From: Gammaproteobacteria bacterium
Lineage (GTDB): Bacteria; Pseudomonadota; Gammaproteobacteria; SZUA-229
Length of the DNA stretch: 7,812 nt
Assembly (NCBI GenBank): GCA_015484935.1
Contig: WFUQ01000021.1
Location: 1-7,812 of the forward strand
Reading direction: 5' to 3'
Shown piece after piece: positions 7,294 through 7,812 of this stretch. The position numbers were made by a program, and so were the translations under genes. Under the pieces are notes generated by a model, which was given only the letters and a program-made list of their open reading frames with translations, had not been told where the DNA came from and searched no databases. Position 1 is the stretch's first letter. Each line of letters starts with the position of its first letter.

Positions 7294-7799
7294 ATGGCTG
7301 CACCAAAAGGTAACTTCTCGGAACTGAAACAGCGACTGCTGTTTGTCGTAGGCGCACTGGTGGTATTTCGTATCGGTACGTTTATTCCGGTACCGGGTAT
7401 CGATCCTACCGTGCTGTCATCGTTGTTCGATCAGCAGCAGGGCAGTATCCTCGGCGTGTTCAATATGTTCTCCGGTGGTGCGTTGGGACGTATGTCCATA
7501 TTCGCACTGGGCATCATGCCGTATATCTCTGCCAGTATCATCATGCAGTTGCTGGCAGTCACTGTTCCCTCGCTGGAGCAGATGAAGAAAGAAGGTGAAT
7601 CCGGTCGTCGCAAGATAGCGATGTATACCCGATACTTTACTGTGGTACTGGCAAGTTTTCAGTCAATCGGTATCTCGGTTGCGTTACAGGGGCAATCACT
7701 CGGCGGCAGTGCGCTGGTATTCAATCCGGGTTTCAGCTTCGTGTTTACCGCAGCTGTCACGCTGGTAACCGGCACCATGTTCTTGATGTGGCTGGGTGG
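7294..7799 (+). CDS. secY: Preprotein translocase subunit SecY, N-terminal part (partial)
   Basis: SecY is the pore-forming subunit of the SecYEG inner membrane channel that exports and inserts proteins. The window holds 168 full codons of about 440. Starting at [17 protein letters not shown] it matches E. coli SecY, with an N-terminus about eight residues shorter. Transmembrane segment 1 is near residues 15-32. The plug region follows, with [32 protein letters not shown] at 56-87 (TM2). Then come [17 protein letters not shown] at 98-114, TM3 near 115-132 and TM4 near 149-167 ending MFLMWLG. An in-frame stop at 7288-7290 rules out an upstream start; no clear Shine-Dalgarno is seen. After 7799 the sequence is adapter-like, so the predicted ending CLLY is not real protein. 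Confidence 0.97.
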
Positions 7800-7812
7800 C
7801 TGTCTCTTATAC
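7800..7812. other. Likely Tn5/Nextera mosaic-end adapter remnant at contig end
   Basis: The last 13 bases, CTGTCTCTTATAC, equal the first 13 of the 19-base mosaic-end sequence used in Nextera transposase libraries, read in the direction leaving an insert. SecY similarity stops at the same point: the family has MWLGEQIT, but here the frame reads MWLGG then CLLY. An untrimmed adapter at the contig edge explains both. A true Tn5 insertion is possible but much less likely, because the match runs straight to the end of the sequence. Confidence 0.9.

Noticed and set aside
7288..7812. A natural premature or altered SecY C-terminal end (CLLY)
   Set aside because: The change coincides exactly with the adapter sequence at the contig edge, so it is an assembly artefact and not biology.

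Overview
The window is a stretch of the conserved bacterial S10–spc ribosomal protein supercluster. All nineteen genes lie on the + strand, in the order rplW (3' end only), rplB, rpsS, rplV, rpsC, rplP, rpmC, rpsQ, rplN, rplX, rplE, rpsN, rpsH, rplF, rplR, rpsE, rpmD, rplO, secY (5' part only). Gene order and protein lengths match the gammaproteobacterial pattern: L22 is 110 aa, L5 179 aa, L6 177 aa and L15 144 aa, and S14 is the long zinc-free type of 101 aa. The source is therefore most likely a gammaproteobacterium. The species cannot be told from this window. Codon use differs from fast-growing enterics: AUA isoleucine and AGA/AGG arginine codons are frequent even in these highly expressed genes.

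Layout. Positions 1-3164 hold the distal part of the S10 operon (L23 to S17), and 3188 onward holds the spc operon (L14 to SecY). In E. coli these are two transcription units. Here only 23 bases separate rpsQ from rplN, so a single read-through transcript is the simpler reading. No intergenic gap exceeds 35 bases. rplP/rpmC and rpmD/rplO overlap by one base as TAATG, and several Shine-Dalgarno sequences lie in or touch the preceding gene's stop codon, both of which suit translational coupling. Four genes (rpsS, rplV, rplP, rpmD) start with GTG. No stretch over 300 bases lacks a gene.

Function. The genes encode components of both ribosomal subunits, including L2 and L16 near the peptidyl transferase centre, L22/L23/L24/L29 around the exit tunnel, and S3/S5 at the mRNA entry. 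The last gene encodes SecY, the membrane channel that receives secreted chains from the ribosome.

What stands out. The last 13 bases (7800-7812) exactly match the start of the Tn5/Nextera mosaic-end adapter sequence, and SecY homology breaks there, so this contig end is artefactual. I found no mobile element, CRISPR array, RNA gene or unknown gene. Apart from the adapter the window is an ordinary core-genome region. The remaining findings are modest: a merged operon boundary with a small inverted repeat, no recognisable E. coli-like S8 feedback site, relaxed codon use and a few residue substitutions.
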